Below are positions 43,003 to 51,808 of a DNA stretch of 64,000 bases, piece after piece. Below the pieces are notes generated by a model, which saw only the letters and a program-made list of their open reading frames with translations, was not told the DNA's origin and ran no database searches. Every line of letters starts with the position of its first letter. The first letter of the stretch is position 1. The DNA comes from Halolamina litorea (GTDB lineage Archaea > Halobacteriota > Halobacteria > Halobacteriales > Haloferacaceae), in contig NZ_JANHGR010000001.1 of assembly GCF_026616205.1 (NCBI RefSeq), forward strand, positions 1,674,001 to 1,738,000. Direction: 5' to 3'. Made by a program: the position numbers and the translations under genes.

Positions 43003-45243
43003 CTACCGACTGTTAGTCCCGTTTTGAGCCGACGCGGTGCCGACGATCGTCGCGTCGACGAACGTTCCCGGCGGCGATGGACCGAGTCCGGCGGGGACAC
43101 ACCGGGCCGGCACGGGGCACCGTTCCCGCGTCGGCGAGAGCGCCCGAACCGTCTCGCCGCCCGTGTCGACCGGGAACGTCAGGTCGTAGCTGAACCCCGA
43201 ACTCGGGCCCGTCCCGACGAACACCGTCAGCGTGAGTTCGTCGCGGTCGTCGACCGGGAACGCGGGGTCCACGCTCCCGTTCGTCGACGACCGCCCGCCG
43301 CTGGCCGCGATCCCCTCGCCGCTGAGCCGCGCCTCGCCGTCAGCGACGACGAGTGAGAGGTTCAGCGTTCCGGGGCTCGCGTCCGCGATCGCGTAGGTCT
43401 GGCCGTCGTCGCCGCCGACGCGGATGGAGACCGACTGGGCCCCCTCGGGGACCCCGACGGCAGTGTCGAGACGAACCGACTCGCCCGAGACACGCTCGAC
43501 CGGGCGCAGTTCCGCGGTCACGGCGTCGCCGCCGGCCGGCGACCACGCCCCCCGGACCACGTACCGACGGAGCCGGTACTCGGGGTGAGCCGCCGCCACG
43601 TCCAGTTCGTCGTCGTCGCCGAGCGCGTACAACGAGCGGCCGTCGAAGTCTGGGTCGTTCCGGACTGCCTGAAACGGATGGTTCAGCCACGGGCCGTACA
43701 CGGGGGGGAGGAACGTCAGCGTACGTTCCTCGGTCGCGTTCCCGTGGAGGGCGGCGTTGCCGGCTGAGAGCCCCCCCTGCTCCTGGAACGGCTCGTAGGC
43801 GACTTCGAGTTGATCGCTGACCGCGGCGTTGCGCTCGATCGGGTCTTGGGCGGCCCCGACTGCGACGGCGCCGCCGACGCCCGCCGCGACGACGAGGAGG
43901 CCGACGGCGAGGCGATCGGCGGCAGCACGGTCGACGGGGAGGGAGTCCGGCAGTCGATCCGCGGCGACCGCCCGGAGCCGCTCCCCGCCGCGGACCGCCG
44001 CGACGGCGCCGAAGACAGCTGTCGGGACGAGCAGGTCGTAGTGGTAGTACGGCCCGAGGTGGTAGATCAGGCCGTCAGTGGCCACGTCGAGGCGGCCGAG
44101 GACGTTGTAGTTCCCCCAGAAGCCGACGTTCCCGGCCGTGATCGAGAGGAACAGCCCCGCGAGAACCCCGCGTCGCCACGCGAGCGCCGTCGGCCGTCGA
44201 CGCCCCGTGCGGGCGGTCCAGCCAACCCCGACCGCGGCCAGCACGGCCCCGAGGCTCCCCATCGCCACCCAGTCGGTGAACAGCGTCTCCAGTACGAGCG
44301 CGTTCGCTTCCAGCCCCAGCCCGAGCGTGTAGTCGACCTCGTGACCGAGGAGCGACCGCTCGCCGAAGCCGATCCCGTCCTCGGGGGCGAACGCCGCGAA
44401 CGGGAACTCCAGCGGGTCGCCGGTCATGACGGCGTTGTAGCCGAGCGCGACGACGACGCCCGCGGTGCCGAGCCCCGCGGTCGCCAGCCGACGCGCGAAC
44501 AGGTCGCGTCGGGCGTCGTCGACGGCCCGGAACGGCCTACGCCACGCGCCCGAGCGGACGAGCGTGACCACCGCGTGGGCGACGAACGGCGCCGCGAACA
44601 GCACGGCGGTGTAGGGTCGGCCGAAGAAGGCGACGCCGATCGCCGCGCCCGCGACGGCCGCGAGTCGGCGGCTCCCGGTGCGTTCGCCCCGGAGGTAGGC
44701 GTAGGCGAAGACGAGTTCGAACGCGGCGGTGACCGCGTAGGGGAGGTAGGTCCCCGACTGGACCAGGAACAGCGGTGAGGCGAGGACGAGTAGGCCCGCG
44801 ACGACGCCGACGCGGGCGTCGAACAGCTCCCGGGCGACCGCGGCGGTGCCGCCAACGACCGTCGCCGCGATCCCCGCGAGCGCGATCGGGTACGCGCCGA
44901 GCGCACGACCGAGCGCGAACACCGCCGCCGGGACCGGCGCGTACTTCGAGTAGAGCCCCTCGGGGCCGTCGACGAAGAACCACGGCCGGAACGGGCCGTC
45001 GACCGGCGGCCGGAGGAACAGCCGACCGGAGAGCAGCAGTTCCGCCTGCTGGATGTAGACGCCCTCGTCGTGGTTGAGCGAGTGGTACGGAAAGACGCGG
45101 GTGGCGACGAGGAAGGAGACGGCAGCGGCGACGAGCGCGAGCAGGAGGATCGCGAGCCAGCCCCGGTCGAGGCGGTCGCTGGCGGCGTCAAGAGAGGAGA
45201 GGGCGCGGGGAACGCGGCCGGAGGAGGGGGACCGATCGGGCAT
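43003..45243 (-). CDS. GT39/ArnT-like membrane glycosyltransferase
   Basis: A 746-residue membrane protein. After one helix (about 29-48) comes the lumen-side motif SLNHDEGVYIQQ (Asp59-Glu60), the acidic site of polyprenyl-phosphate-sugar-dependent GT-C enzymes. About ten further helices follow to residue 470. A C-terminal beta-rich extracytoplasmic domain (about 490-746) ends without an anchor. It should transfer a sugar from a lipid carrier outside the membrane. It begins directly after the stop of the iron-type ATPase gene (0-bp gap), so it is the last gene of the five-gene operon. Confidence 0.88.
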   Translation of the reverse strand: MPDRSPSSGRVPRALSSLDAASDRLDRGWLAILLLALVAAAVSFLVATRVFPYHSLNHDEGVYIQQAELLLSGRLFLRPPVDGPFRPWFFVDGPEGLYSKYAPVPAAVFALGRALGAYPIALAGIAATVVGGTAAVARELFDARVGVVAGLLVLASPLFLVQSGTYLPYAVTAAFELVFAYAYLRGERTGSRRLAAVAGAAIGVAFFGRPYTAVLFAAPFVAHAVVTLVRSGAWRRPFRAVDDARRDLFARRLATAGLGTAGVVVALGYNAVMTGDPLEFPFAAFAPEDGIGFGERSLLGHEVDYTLGLGLEANALVLETLFTDWVAMGSLGAVLAAVGVGWTARTGRRRPTALAWRRGVLAGLFLSITAGNVGFWGNYNVLGRLDVATDGLIYHLGPYYHYDLLVPTAVFGAVAAVRGGERLRAVAADRLPDSLPVDRAAADRLAVGLLVVAAGVGGAVAVGAAQDPIERNAAVSDQLEVAYEPFQEQGGLSAGNAALHGNATEERTLTFLPPVYGPWLNHPFQAVRNDPDFDGRSLYALGDDDELDVAAAHPEYRLRRYVVRGAWSPAGGDAVTAELRPVERVSGESVRLDTAVGVPEGAQSVSIRVGGDDGQTYAIADASPGTLNLSLVVADGEARLSGEGIAASGGRSSTNGSVDPAFPVDDRDELTLTVFVGTGPSSGFSYDLTFPVDTGGETVRALSPTRERCPVPARCVPAGLGPSPPGTFVDATIVGTASAQNGTNSR

Positions 45244-46458
45244 CTACGCCGCGGGGTACCAAGCGAGCGTGTGGTCGGCGACCAGCCGAACGCTCACGCG
45301 CTCGCCGATGCCGACCTCCTCGGCGTGATTGTGCAGACACCTGACGACCGGACCGTCGTCGAGTTGGACGTGGTAGACGAACGACGGGCCGGTGTACTGG
45401 CGTTGGATCACTTCGCCGTCGGCGGTCCCGACCGTGCCGCCGTCGGCGGTCGTCAGCGGGTCGGCCTGTGCGGAGATGGGGCCGGCCTCCCCGTCGACGG
45501 GGGCGAGCCGGAGGTCGTCGGGGCGGACCAGTACGTCCACCTCGGCGCCGACGTACTCGTCGGTGACCCCCTCGAGCAGGTCGCGGCCGTAGGAGCCGAT
45601 GGTCGTCTCGACGGTGTCCTGGGTGATCTTGCCGGGGACGAAGCTCGCCTGCCCGAGGAAGGAGGCGACGAACCGGGACTCGGGGTGTTCGAACAGCGAT
45701 TCGGGGCTGCCGACCTGTTCGATCTGTCCCTCGGCCATCACGGCGACGCGGTCCGAGATGGAGAGCGCCTCCTCCTGGTCGTGGGTGACCGAGACGGCGG
45801 TGACGCCGGCCTCGTTGAGAATGCGGCTGACCTCCTCGCGCATCTCCACGCGGAGGGCCACGTCGAGGTTCGAGAACGGTTCGTCGAGCAGCAACACGTC
45901 GGGTTCCGGGGCGAGCGAGCGCGCGAGGGCGACCCGCTGGCGCTGCCCGCCGGAGAGCTCCGTCGGCGAGCGGTCGCCGTAGCCGTCGAGGCCGACGAGG
46001 TCGAGGAGCTGTTCGACCCGTTCGGTCGCTTCCTCGCTGTCGGGGTCGTCGAGGCCGAAGGCGACGTTCTCGGCGACCGAGAGGTGCGGGAACAGGGCGA
46101 ACTCCTGGAACACCATCCCCACGTCGCGCTCCTCGGGCGGGACGACCGCCCCGTCGCCGGCGACGACTTCGTCGGCGACGCGGACGGTTCCCGAGGTGGG
46201 CGTTTCGAGGCCCGCGATCGTGCGCAGCGTCGTCGTCTTTCCACAGCCCGAGGGGCCCAACAGCGTGAGCAGTTCGCCCTCCCTGACCGAGAGGTCCACG
46301 CCGTCCACGGCGGTCTCGCCGGCGAAGCGTTTGACGACGTTCGACAGTTCGAGCACGGTCGGGGGTCCGTCGTCGCCCTCACCGTCGGTGTCGGCCGTCG
46401 ACGCCGCGGGGTGCTCGCTGGTCGTTTGCTCCGTCGTGGGTGTGGCGTGGTCGCTCAT
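45244..46458 (-). CDS. Fe(III)-type ABC importer ATP-binding protein (FbpC-like)
   Basis: A 404-residue ATPase: a disordered acidic Thr/Ser/Glu-rich N-terminus of about 35 residues, then Walker A GPSGCGKT, Q-loop VFQEFALFPHLSV, signature LSGGQRQR, Walker B VLLLDEP and H-loop VTHDQEEA. The C-terminal part (about 280-404) is a TOBE-type regulatory domain (VDVLVRPDDLRL). It belongs to the FbpC/PotA-type importers. Its ATG overlaps the permease stop (ATGA), and the GT39-like gene follows at once. Confidence 0.92.
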   Translation of the reverse strand: MSDHATPTTEQTTSEHPAASTADTDGEGDDGPPTVLELSNVVKRFAGETAVDGVDLSVREGELLTLLGPSGCGKTTTLRTIAGLETPTSGTVRVADEVVAGDGAVVPPEERDVGMVFQEFALFPHLSVAENVAFGLDDPDSEEATERVEQLLDLVGLDGYGDRSPTELSGGQRQRVALARSLAPEPDVLLLDEPFSNLDVALRVEMREEVSRILNEAGVTAVSVTHDQEEALSISDRVAVMAEGQIEQVGSPESLFEHPESRFVASFLGQASFVPGKITQDTVETTIGSYGRDLLEGVTDEYVGAEVDVLVRPDDLRLAPVDGEAGPISAQADPLTTADGGTVGTADGEVIQRQYTGPSFVYHVQLDDGPVVRCLHNHAEEVGIGERVSVRLVADHTLAWYPAA

Positions 46459-48116
46459 GTGTCGCGGCGTTGAACGAGGAGGGGGATCATCGAGAGTCCG
46501 GAGATCAGCACCAGCACCAGCGCCGGTAGCGCCGCCCGGCCGTAGTAACCCCCTTCCTGAACTCGCCAGATGTACGTCACCAGCGTTGTAAACCCTGTCG
46601 GGTGCAGGATCAACGTGGTGTCGAGTTCCTTCATCGTCGTGAGGAAGACGAGCGCGGCACCCGCCAGCACGCCCGGCGCGATCAGCGGCAGCGTCACCCG
46701 GCGGAACACCTGCCGCGGCGGCGTCCCGAGCACGCGAGCGGCACCGATCAGCGAGGGATCGACGCCCAGCACCGACGACCGGGTGGCGCCGACGGCCTGC
46801 GGTAGGAACCGGACCACGTAGGCGAACACCAGCAGCGGCAGCGACTGATAGACCGCCCGCGAGACGCCCGGCCCGAACAGTTCGGTGAGTTGCGTGCTGC
46901 TGAAGAACACCAGCGCGAGCGCGAGCACGACGCCGGGCATCGCGTATCCGAGGTAGGTCGCCCGCTCGGTCAGCCAGGCGAACCGCGAGCGCGACCGGCC
47001 CGAGTAGTACGCCACCGGGAGCGCGACCGCGATGGTCGCCACCGCCGCCAGTGCGGCGACGTAGACGGAGTTCAGCGCGAACCCCGTCTCGAAGGCCCGG
47101 CCGCCCACGTCGTAGGTGAGCGCCTCCGCGCGCAGGAACCACATCGTCAGGATCCCCACCGGGAGTGCGAGCGTGAACACCGACACGAGCGCCGGGAGCA
47201 GCATCGCGACCCAGCGCAGCCGACCCAGCGAGACCATCGCCGTCGACGAGGCGGGGGTGCCGTAGCCCGAGTCGGCGTCGCCGCCGATCCGGGACTCCAG
47301 CGCGACGACGACGGCGGTGACGGTGAGCAGCTGCAGCGAGAGCAGCGTCGCGTTCGCCCGGCCGTCACCGAAGCTGTTGAGTTCGACGTAGATCGTCCGT
47401 GTGAACACGTCGTACTGCATGATCGACGGTGTCCCGAAGTCCGAGAGCGCGTAGAGCGCGACCAGCAGCGCGCCCGCCGTGACGGCGGGCAGCACCTGCG
47501 GGAGGATCACGCGCCGGAACGCCTCGGGGTAGCCGACGTTGAGCGTGCGGGCAGCCTCCAACTGCGTCTCGTCGAAGGAGAGCAGCGCCGCCCGGGTCGT
47601 CAGGAACACGTAGGGGTAGACGAAGAGCGTCAGCACCAGCGCGGTGCCGCCGAGCCCGTACACCTCCGGAATACCGATACCCAGCGGCGCGAGCGCGTCG
47701 GCGAGCGCGCCGTCGGGGCCGAACGCCGAGACGTACGCGAAGGCGCCGACGTAGCTCGGCACCACCAGCGGAAGTGCGACCACGACGGTCCAGAAACGCC
47801 GGAACGGCAGGTCCGTCTGTACGGTCAGCACCGCCAGCGGCACGCCCAGCACGATCGACGCCGTCGTGACGACGGCGACGAGCGCGATACTGTTGGCGAA
47901 CACGTCCGTCGAGCCACGGAGCAGCGAGAGCGCCTCGCCGGCCGGCACCTCGCTAGCCCGGAGCAGCAGCCAGAGCAGCGGCGACAGCACCGCTGCGGCG
48001 ATGGCTCCGGAGAGCAGCACGAGCGGGACCGACACCTCGTCGTCGTCGACGCCGACGAACCGGCGGAGCAGCGCCCGGACGCCCCTGTCCGGTACGGTGT
48101 CGCCAACGGTGCCCAT
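46455..48116 (-). CDS. Fe(III)-type ABC importer permease (FbpB-like, duplicated)
   Basis: A 553-residue permease with two homologous halves of about six helices each. Each half has its EAA loop: EAARTLNVGYPEAFRRVILP in the first and GAARVLGTPPRQVFRRVTLP in the second. This duplicated form is the rule for FbpB/SfuB iron permeases. Its first base overlaps the last base of the binding-protein gene, and its stop overlaps the ATPase start by 4 bp. Confidence 0.93.
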   Translation of the reverse strand: MGTVGDTVPDRGVRALLRRFVGVDDDEVSVPLVLLSGAIAAAVLSPLLWLLLRASEVPAGEALSLLRGSTDVFANSIALVAVVTTASIVLGVPLAVLTVQTDLPFRRFWTVVVALPLVVPSYVGAFAYVSAFGPDGALADALAPLGIGIPEVYGLGGTALVLTLFVYPYVFLTTRAALLSFDETQLEAARTLNVGYPEAFRRVILPQVLPAVTAGALLVALYALSDFGTPSIMQYDVFTRTIYVELNSFGDGRANATLLSLQLLTVTAVVVALESRIGGDADSGYGTPASSTAMVSLGRLRWVAMLLPALVSVFTLALPVGILTMWFLRAEALTYDVGGRAFETGFALNSVYVAALAAVATIAVALPVAYYSGRSRSRFAWLTERATYLGYAMPGVVLALALVFFSSTQLTELFGPGVSRAVYQSLPLLVFAYVVRFLPQAVGATRSSVLGVDPSLIGAARVLGTPPRQVFRRVTLPLIAPGVLAGAALVFLTTMKELDTTLILHPTGFTTLVTYIWRVQEGGYYGRAALPALVLVLISGLSMIPLLVQRRDT

Positions 48117-49321
48117 CAGAGGACGCCGACCTCACGCATGAGGTCGACCGTCGGCCCGATCTCGGAGAGTCGGGCGAGGTCGAACTCTGGTGGGTTGAGT
48201 TCGTCGATGCGCGGGAGCCCGCCGACCGGCGGGACGCCCGGGATCATCGGGTAGGCGTACGCTCTGGTGGCGAAGAACTCCTGTGCCTCCGCCGAGAGCA
48301 GATGGCGCACGAAGTTCATCGCGAGCTCCTGCTGGGGGCTCGCCTCGAGCACTGCCGCGCCGGCGACGTTGATCAGCGCGCCCGCGTCGCCGCTGGTGAA
48401 GGCGAGGTCGATCGGCGCGTCGGGGCGGGCCTCCTGCACCCGGAGGGCGTAGTAGTGGTTCGCGAAGCCGGCCTGCAGTTCGCCGTCGGCGACGGCGTTG
48501 GAGACGAAGAACTCGTTGCCGTACTCGGTGGTCCCGGCGTCGACCATCGACTGGAGCCAGTTCCGGGTGGCCTCCTCGCCCTCGGTGATCCGCATGGCGG
48601 TGATGAACGCTTGGAACGCGCCGTAGGTCGGCGCCCAGCCCATCTGGCCGGCGATGCCGGAGTCGGGCAGGTCCATCACGGAGTCGGGTACATCGCTCTC
48701 GTCGAGTGCCTCGGTGTTGTACGGGATCGCGCGGGCGCGGCCGGCGGTGCCGACCCACGCCGAGTCGGGGTGGAACTCCTCGGGCACCGGATCGACGACT
48801 TCGTCGGCGAGCGTCGCCGTCAGGTCCTCGGCGGCGACGGCGGCAAGCGACCCGGCGTCGACCGACCAGAACACGTCGGCGGGCGTCGAGGCGCCCTCGG
48901 TGATCAGCGTGTTCGCGGCCTCGCTGGTGCCGTAGGCCCGGGGCGTGGCGGAGAAGTCGGGGTAGATGTTCTCGAGTTTGCCGATCAGGTCGCGGTAGAG
49001 CCCGCCCTCGCCGCCGCCGAGGTAGACCGTCAGTTCGCCCGACAGCGCCGGTAGCTCCTCGATCCGGGTGCCGCCGATCTCGGTCCGACCCTCCGCGAGC
49101 GCGCCGGAGCCACGGAACTCCGAGAACTCCGCGGAGCCGCTGGTGTCGACACCGCTGCCGCCCTCGCCGGGCGTGTCGGTGCCGGCGTCGGTGCCGTCGG
49201 CCGTCGATTCGGTCCCGTTGTCGTCGCTCCCACCGGAACAGCCGGCGACGCCGACGAGGCCGACGCCGGCGATGGTGCCGAGGAGACGGCGCCGTCGCTT
49301 CGAGGTCGGTTCGTCAGTCAT
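48116..49321 (-). CDS. Fe(III)-type ABC importer solute-binding lipoprotein
   Basis: A 401-residue secreted binding protein of the FbpA/FutA group. The N-terminus has an Arg-rich Tat-like motif (KRRRRLLG, 8-15) and a lipobox VAGC (Cys about 28), then an acidic linker. The mature part shows DVFWSVDAGSL and NHYYAL, in which the paired tyrosines (about 290-291) are the Fe(III) ligands of the family. Its start overlaps the end of the GT75-like gene by 8 bp, so the two are translated from one mRNA. Confidence 0.92.
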   Translation of the reverse strand: MTDEPTSKRRRRLLGTIAGVGLVGVAGCSGGSDDNGTESTADGTDAGTDTPGEGGSGVDTSGSAEFSEFRGSGALAEGRTEIGGTRIEELPALSGELTVYLGGGEGGLYRDLIGKLENIYPDFSATPRAYGTSEAANTLITEGASTPADVFWSVDAGSLAAVAAEDLTATLADEVVDPVPEEFHPDSAWVGTAGRARAIPYNTEALDESDVPDSVMDLPDSGIAGQMGWAPTYGAFQAFITAMRITEGEEATRNWLQSMVDAGTTEYGNEFFVSNAVADGELQAGFANHYYALRVQEARPDAPIDLAFTSGDAGALINVAGAAVLEASPQQELAMNFVRHLLSAEAQEFFATRAYAYPMIPGVPPVGGLPRIDELNPPEFDLARLSEIGPTVDLMREVGVL

Positions 49322-50474
49322 CGGCGGGCACCTCCACGGGGTCGGCGGCCGTCGCTCCCACGGCGTCGAGACAGTCGAGCCAATCGTTCATGTATTCACC
49401 ACAGTAGTTCAGGAAGTCACCGTTGTTCCATCCTTCGAAATCGCCTGTCGCCAGCGCGTCGGCCATCTCGGCGAAGACCTCCCGGTAGGAGGTGGCGTCG
49501 GCGCCGGCGTCGTCCAGCACCTCCCAGACGTGTTCGTTGAGTTCGAGGCCGGCGACCTCGTTCTGGAGGTCGTCGAACGTCGAGCGGGGCGCCTTGTTGT
49601 GCTCACAGAGCGGGCCGCCGTTGTACACCTGCGCGCCGAGCACGTCGGCGGCGCGCTTGAGGAACAGCCCCGACCAGATGTCGTCGAAGCGACCCACGTC
49701 CCAGCGGTTGTCGTCCATCGGCAGTTGGTAGAACGCCGGGATGACCTCCCGGCGGAACGCGAGGTTCATCGAGCAGACCGTCAGGTACTGGCCCTCGGCG
49801 GCGACGAAGTCCTCGCCGAAGTCGTCAGCGGTCGTCCGGGTCTGGGCCTGCCCCTGCAGGTCACCGTCCATCAGGATGCGGACGGCGTCGAGGTCGGGCA
49901 CGTTCGTCCAGAGGCCCTGCGAGGCGACCACGTTGTCCACCTCCGCGGTCTCGGTCGTCTGCTCCTCGTCCATCGCTGCGTAGGGGTAGCCGCGCGGGTA
50001 GAGGTCGCCGTCGGCGCCGTCGAGGACGTTCACCCACGACTCGTCGGAGGCGCGGGACTCGATCTCGCCCTCGTAGGCGAGGTTGCGCAGGTGGGTACCG
50101 AAGAAATCCTCGTCGTGGGGGAGCGTATCGTCGTCGATGAACACGCCGTACTCGAAGCGCTCGTTGGCCCACATGTACAGCAGCCCGAAGGAGGTCTGGG
50201 CGTGGCTGGCCTCGGGGATGAGGTGGCTGTACTCGCTGGCGTCCCGCTCGGCGAACCAGTCCTCGCGGGCGGTGCCGTCGAACACCGCGCCGTCGACGCC
50301 CAAGTCGTCGAGCATCGCCTCCATCGCCTCGGTGTCACAGAAGTCCTCGGTGACGAGGACGAGGAACAGTCGGTCGGTGTCGAAGCCGTGATCGCGGGCG
50401 TTGGCGACGTACTCCCGCATACAGTCCCACTCCCGGATCGTCGGAACGATGACGCAGATGTCCTGCTGACTCAT
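49314..50474 (-). CDS. GT75 family protein (reversibly glycosylated polypeptide/UDP-arabinopyranose mutase-like)
   Basis: A 386-residue cytosolic protein (388 from the alternative ATG at 50480). The opening CVIVPTIREWDCM and the acidic triplet in FIDDDTLP (about 116-118, counted from 50480) match the GT75 group, called alpha-1,4-glucan-protein synthase in many archaeal annotations. In plants the family interconverts UDP-arabinose ring forms and self-glycosylates. A late stretch KAPRSTFDDLQNE is also typical. It is the first gene of the iron importer operon and overlaps the binding-protein gene by 8 bp. The TATA box position favours the ATG at 50474. Confidence 0.82.
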   Translation of the reverse strand: MSQQDICVIVPTIREWDCMREYVANARDHGFDTDRLFLVLVTEDFCDTEAMEAMLDDLGVDGAVFDGTAREDWFAERDASEYSHLIPEASHAQTSFGLLYMWANERFEYGVFIDDDTLPHDEDFFGTHLRNLAYEGEIESRASDESWVNVLDGADGDLYPRGYPYAAMDEEQTTETAEVDNVVASQGLWTNVPDLDAVRILMDGDLQGQAQTRTTADDFGEDFVAAEGQYLTVCSMNLAFRREVIPAFYQLPMDDNRWDVGRFDDIWSGLFLKRAADVLGAQVYNGGPLCEHNKAPRSTFDDLQNEVAGLELNEHVWEVLDDAGADATSYREVFAEMADALATGDFEGWNNGDFLNYCGEYMNDWLDCLDAVGATAADPVEVPADD

Positions 50475-50487
50475 TACCAACCCGTTG

Positions 50488-50503
50488 TTTAGGACGTCCT
50501 AAA
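50488..50503. promoter_or_regulatory. 16-bp perfect palindrome over the TATA box of the iron/GT operon
   Basis: tttaggacgtcctaaa is a perfect palindrome. The minus-strand TATA-like TTTTAGGA (50497-50504) lies inside its right half, about 26 bp before the ATG at 50474. The arms TTAGG/CCTAA resemble half sites of DtxR-family iron-dependent repressors. A dimer bound here would block TATA recognition, so iron-dependent repression is a reasonable guess. Confidence 0.6.
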
Positions 50504-50547
50504 ACAGTACCGATTTTTTGGGCGGCCAAAAACGGACAGCGCGTTGA

Positions 50548-51705
50548 CTATCGGAGTCGCTCGGAGGTGATCTCGGCGCCCTCGACGAGCGCTTCAAGTT
50601 TCGGCCACGCGATGTCGGGGTGGACCATGCCGAGGCCGGCCTGCGTGCCGAACCCACAGTCGGGCGCGGCGACGATATCGGTGTCGTCGTCGACGACGTT
50701 CGCGACGCGCTCGATGCGGTCGGCGATCGTCTCGGGGTGGTCGATGATGTTCGTCTTCACGTCGACGACGCCGGGGATGAGCGTCCAGCCGTCGGGCAGC
50801 GGGTGCTCGGCGAACGCGCGGTACTCGTGCTGGTGGCGCGGGTTCGCTTGCTCGACGCTCAGGCCGGAGATGTCGGCCTCGTACAGCGTCGGCAGCATGT
50901 CGACGAGGTCGGTGTCGTAGTGGTGGGGCCCCTCGTAGCTCCCCCAGCAGGTGTGCAGGCGGACCTGCTCCTCGGGGATGCCCGAAAGCGCCTCGTTGAG
51001 CGCCTCGACGTGGAGTTCGACCACGTCGCGGAACTCGTCGACGGAGTGGTCCGCGAACAGGTGCGTGTGCCCCGTCGCGAGCAGGTCCGGGGCGTCGATC
51101 TGGATGGTCGCGCCAGTGTCCGCGAAGATCTGGTACTCCTCGGCCATCGCCTCGGCCACGTCGAAGACGTACTCGGCGTGGTCGTCGTAGTGCTCGTCGA
51201 CGTGGGTCGCGGCGACGACGCTCGGCGACGCGGTGGTGAAGAACGTGTCCTCGATGTCGACGCCGGTACCGTCGAGCGCCTCGCGGAACTGGTCGACCTC
51301 ACGCTCGGCCTCCGCGTGGCCGTCGTATCGGACCTCGCCGGTGACGGTCGGCTGCTTCGCGAGGTCGATCACGTCGGTCTCGAACGTGTCCTCGGCGACC
51401 GCGGGGTACTCCGCGAGGTCGGCCCAGAGCGGCTGTTCGACCTTCCCGCCGATGTTGGTGAGCCGGTCGCCGACGTAGTAGTTGAACGAGACGCGGGGCT
51501 GCTCGCCGTTGTTGATCTCGTCGATCCCGGTCTCGAGTTGCTTGTCGACGATGTCGTCGGTCGCCGCGCGGCTGACGCGGTCCCACTCCTCGGGGTCGAC
51601 CTCGCCGCCCTGCTCGCGGGTGCGCAGGAGGTCGAGCAGTTCCGGGGGCCGCGGGAGGCTTCCGATGTGTGTGGTACCGATCCGGTTGGACTCGTCTGTC
51701 GCCAT
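50548..51705 (-). CDS. cobalamin-independent methionine synthase (MetE C-terminal type) family protein
   Basis: A 385-residue TIM-barrel enzyme with only the catalytic half of MetE. The zinc site is complete: HTC (His251, Cys253), Glu285 in SVEQANPRH and Cys350 in DCGFGTQAG. The opening NRIGTTHIGSLPRP is typical. In archaea such short forms make methionine from homocysteine with an unknown methyl donor; related proteins transfer to coenzyme M or other thiols. The ATG at 51705 was chosen from the TATA box aaatataa (51728-51735), 23-30 bp upstream. Confidence 0.9.
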   Translation of the reverse strand: MATDESNRIGTTHIGSLPRPPELLDLLRTREQGGEVDPEEWDRVSRAATDDIVDKQLETGIDEINNGEQPRVSFNYYVGDRLTNIGGKVEQPLWADLAEYPAVAEDTFETDVIDLAKQPTVTGEVRYDGHAEAEREVDQFREALDGTGVDIEDTFFTTASPSVVAATHVDEHYDDHAEYVFDVAEAMAEEYQIFADTGATIQIDAPDLLATGHTHLFADHSVDEFRDVVELHVEALNEALSGIPEEQVRLHTCWGSYEGPHHYDTDLVDMLPTLYEADISGLSVEQANPRHQHEYRAFAEHPLPDGWTLIPGVVDVKTNIIDHPETIADRIERVANVVDDDTDIVAAPDCGFGTQAGLGMVHPDIAWPKLEALVEGAEITSERLR

Positions 51706-51727
51706 ACTTGGTAATATCCAGTCGAAC

Positions 51728-51735
51728 AAATATAA
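51728..51735 (-). promoter_or_regulatory. TATA box of the MetE-like gene
   Basis: On the minus strand TTATATTT lies 23-30 bp before the start codon, one of the best TATA boxes in the window. Confidence 0.6.
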
Positions 51736-51808
51736 CTGGTGGTTTTCCCACCGCGCCCTCCCGGACCGAATCCGTCCTTTCAAGCCACTCCCCATCGGCA
51801 GGTGACTC

